64,000 nucleotides of DNA from Hydractinia symbiolongicarpus (Eukaryota; Cnidaria; Hydrozoa; Anthoathecata; Hydractiniidae), in contig NC_079883.1 in NCBI RefSeq assembly GCF_029227915.1, positions 12,896,001-12,960,000 on the forward strand, written 5' to 3'. The notes beneath the pieces are model-generated. The model was not told the DNA's origin, did no database searches, and was given only the letters and a program-made list of their open reading frames with translations. Shown here in pieces: positions 61,239-64,000 of this stretch (its first letter is position 1; every line of letters begins with the position of its first letter). Both the position numbers and the translations under genes were made by a program.

Positions 61239-62237
61239 TATTGTTTAAACATAAATTGGAATATATTGACGCAACGAAAAAGAACGAAAAAAACGAGTTT
61301 TTAAAATGTATCTAATACCTTAAAAAAAAAGACTCAAAAACTTAAAAATCTGATGACGAATCAATACAAGTTTCAAGCACGGTCACTTGTGGATTACAAA
61401 TTTCCAAGTGGAGGTATCATCACATAATGGCGGCGCCAGAAGTGTGATTAGCTGGTCTATTGTATATTTTATTTATTTTGCTACAAAAATAAAATTTAGC
61501 TGACAAGACATGTATATATACAAAAAATTTTGGTAAGATCAACAATACTAAATGTTTTTTACTTTTTTCCACCGACACATTTTCTCCAGATCTTTTACAT
61601 TTTTTTAAAACGTCGACCGAGATATATACCTAAATAAGTTACCCAGCCGTTCCCGATGAAGCAAACATAGAAAGCACTGGGTCCGAGGTTGTATATATTA
61701 CTTTTCCGAACACGTCATCGGTCAGAATTGTCTCTGTAATTATAAAATGACAAAAGTGATTGATGACAACCTAAAGTCAATGCTTCAACATTCCTTTGGT
61801 TTTGTCTTATGTGAGATTGAAAAAACCTTTGTGTTTAAAACTCTTTCCGGAAGTCTAAAATATAAACAAGACGTGACTAGAATATATGCTCTGTATAAAT
61901 TAAAACATTTTAAAACAGCAAAAATGATGCATTAAATAAAAAAGTAATTTATTTAATAGACGAATTTAAACAAACAATTAATGCAACGACTAATTGAGCC
62001 ATAAAACCTAAATTTTGCACAATCATAGTGATAAAGCACGAACCATTTTTTTGAATTAACCGAGTAACAAAGGTGGCGAGGATATTCAAGTAATTTTTGT
62101 ATATATCATGATTAGTAAATTTATATATTAAAACGTATAAAAGAAAAAGCATGCTAAGTCGTAACTTCTAGAAATTTTTGCTTCCTTGTTGTTTATAGTA
62201 GTTCTAACTTTGTAACTTGAATTTTTGCACTCTTTCA

Positions 62238-62334
62238 ACCTCGCCCCCAGGACATTTTGTATCTTACATCGGGACGGTGATACGTATCGCCGTCCCGATG
62301 TGAGAAAAGATAAAAGAAGGTCTGGGGACGAGGT
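62238..62334. mobile_element. Hairpin MITE, ACCTCG-family, copy 4
   Basis: ACCTCGCCCCCAGGAC...CATCGGGACGG and its complement CCGTCCCGATG...GTCTGGGGACGAGGT form a 97-bp near-palindrome. Confidence 0.8.
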
Positions 62335-62600
62335 AGCCCTTTTTAAAAAATACTTTCTGGGTCATAAAAATTGAAGAAAATTAACCTTAGGGTATACACT
62401 GCTAGGGGAGGGCCCACCTCCTTACTAGAGATTTTGTCTATTCAATTAATTTAATACTACTTCGTAATAACGGCGCAAGACCCTGGAAACAAGGGTGGGA
62501 GAGGGCCTGATACTAAGTTGACGCTTTTCTTCTTCACTCGTTGATTGGTAAAATAGTTAGTTAAACGTGAACTATTTTTATCCCTCTTTTTTACCCTTTT

Positions 62601-62637
62601 TATAACACTAACAGATAAGATATCTGTTAGTGTTATA
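62601..62637. repeat. Perfect inverted repeat, 17-bp arms
   Basis: TATAACACTAACAGATA and TATCTGTTAGTGTTATA are exact complements around three bases. No flanking element boundary is obvious, and there is no U-tract suggesting a terminator role. Confidence 0.75.
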
Positions 62638-64000
62638 TTTTGGTTCCCTTTCTTACACTCAACGTAAGAGTCAAAACAGTGGTTTTTCTTCAAAAATCCA
62701 ACTTTGAAGTTGGGGAAAGGAAAAAAATAAAAGTCCATACATATACATATTTTTCGAAATTGTTCAATTCTGGCATCAATACGAGTTCCCAAGTTTTTTG
62801 ACGTCTTCATTAATACGCCAACAAAAATGATGAATATGACAAATCGTTAATATCTGGTTTACTTCACCGTTCAAGCAACATTATTTCATTGTTATATTAT
62901 GGATCTATTTGATTGTAGAGAACTATAAAATAAAAAAAAATATAAAAATAACACTTTTTGGAAAGTATTCATTCTCTGAATTTTCTCGGCCTTCATTACT
63001 AAAAACATTTTCCCTGACTGTCCACTCATTAATATTTTTTCCTCTGTATTTTTCCTCTGTAAGTCTTGTCCCAAGAAGTAGACATCTTAAAGAATAAAAA
63101 AAAACTTTGAAGGACAGTGAACATAATTGAGTTAACTAAAGCCTGTACTTAACTAATTTCGCTTAGTCCCTATACCAAAGGTTCATTGTCTCAGTGATAA
63201 AAAGCATAAGGGGGTTTGTAGAGTTACTTTGTTTATATCAAGTGGCGACACATTTTAAGAATTGAAAAATAAAATTAAAACGTAATATTATCATAAAAAA
63301 AACATTTTTATCTCGATAAAATTACATACATATTTTCTTATTTCTTTAGAACTACAAGATTACCTCGTAACCAAAATATTTAAAATTACAAAGCAAAGTA
63401 GATATTACTGGTTACTATAGTGACAGCTACAATAATAATTTTACATCGAACAAAGGTTTATAACTTTTCATACAAAATGGTGGAAGTGAATAGAAGTATT
63501 TGAGTACAAAAATGCTCTATCTGCTCTTTAGATACCTTAATAACAAAATTTTCCCGGTTTTTTTACGTTCTCGTAGCGAAAACGCGGGAAAATTAATGGC
63601 ACGCAAATGTCAGCTCCACAGGGTTAAGGGATAGTTAAAGCAGAACAAACATGACTCACGCTTTTCACCAATACATTATTTGTTTTTCTATCAAGAGGAA
63701 TATCCAGAAAAAAAAATTATTTCTTCGGTTTTTTTCACAACTGTAAGTTAATGTAAGGGATGCGCTAAGACCAAAAAATTCATTCTGGCATTAAGGTACA
63801 CGCTTACGGATAAAATACGAATGAAACTGTAAAACTTATTTGCTCGTTTAAGCAACTTACTAAAAAAACAGACAAACACGATGCAGAGAGCAAAAAATGG
63901 ATACGACAAACACAAAACAACGACACAGTCACAGTCACATAAATTAAACGCCAAAAATTTAAATTTATGAAATATTAAATATTCCTTTTCAAAGTCTTAC

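Larger units (their letters stand above)
61239..64000. other. Intergenic tail of the window
   Basis: No exon was recognised. It contains a hairpin MITE (62238-62334), a perfect inverted repeat (62601-62637), and a short inverted pair AATTTTCCCG / CGGGAAAATT near 63547-63594. Confidence 0.45.

Noticed and set aside
1-64000. CRISPR arrays, bacterial operons, rRNA genes
   Set aside because: None seen; spliced genes and SINEs show this is animal nuclear DNA, and the direct repeats have no spacer structure.

Overview
The window is animal nuclear DNA: AT-rich, with many short exons split by GT-AG introns and dense in small mobile elements. Gene content (exportin-5, ARMT1, a Shaw-type potassium channel with a divergent voltage sensor, a secreted PAN plus F5/8C-lectin protein, an EGF/SEA-like membrane protein) and the repeats point to a cnidarian, most likely a hydrozoan. 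The species assignment is inference, made without a database search.

Layout. 1-2826 (minus): the 5' part of ARMT1, running off the left edge. 2827-3113: a 287-bp divergent promoter shared with the next gene. 3114-28916 (plus): a near-complete exportin-5 gene with about 35 coding exons, whose introns hold three tRNA-derived SINE families, several MITEs and tandem repeats. 29540-32200: a complex satellite block and a 111-bp tandem array. 32247-33446 (minus): a single-exon, lysine- and proline-rich protein that I do not recognise, with paired CRE palindromes just upstream. 35000-35800: decayed Ty3/gypsy integrase. 38222-40002 (plus): a small secreted PAN/F5-8C protein whose middle intron is almost entirely a (TTC)n microsatellite. 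40755-41870 (minus): decayed Pif1-like helicase and tyrosine-recombinase fragments. 44503-48240 (plus): a three-exon Kv channel of Shaw type. 48400-57480: a long gene-poor interval with repeats and a 1-kb TTAA-flanked element. 57489-61238 (plus): a five-exon single-pass membrane protein (EGF, SEA-like, EGF, transmembrane helix, tyrosine-rich tail). 61239-64000: no gene recognised.

The genes do not form one pathway. The only structural link is the head-to-head ARMT1/XPO5 pair. The most unusual protein is the Kv channel: two outer S4 charges and the second proline of the S6 hinge are replaced, while the T1 zinc site, S2/S3 gating residues and K+ filter remain. No new multi-gene system was found. 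The other points worth following up are the 37-codon-periodic satellite beside the orphan gene, a perfect 25-bp hairpin inside a SINE head, and the pure 51-unit TTC intron.
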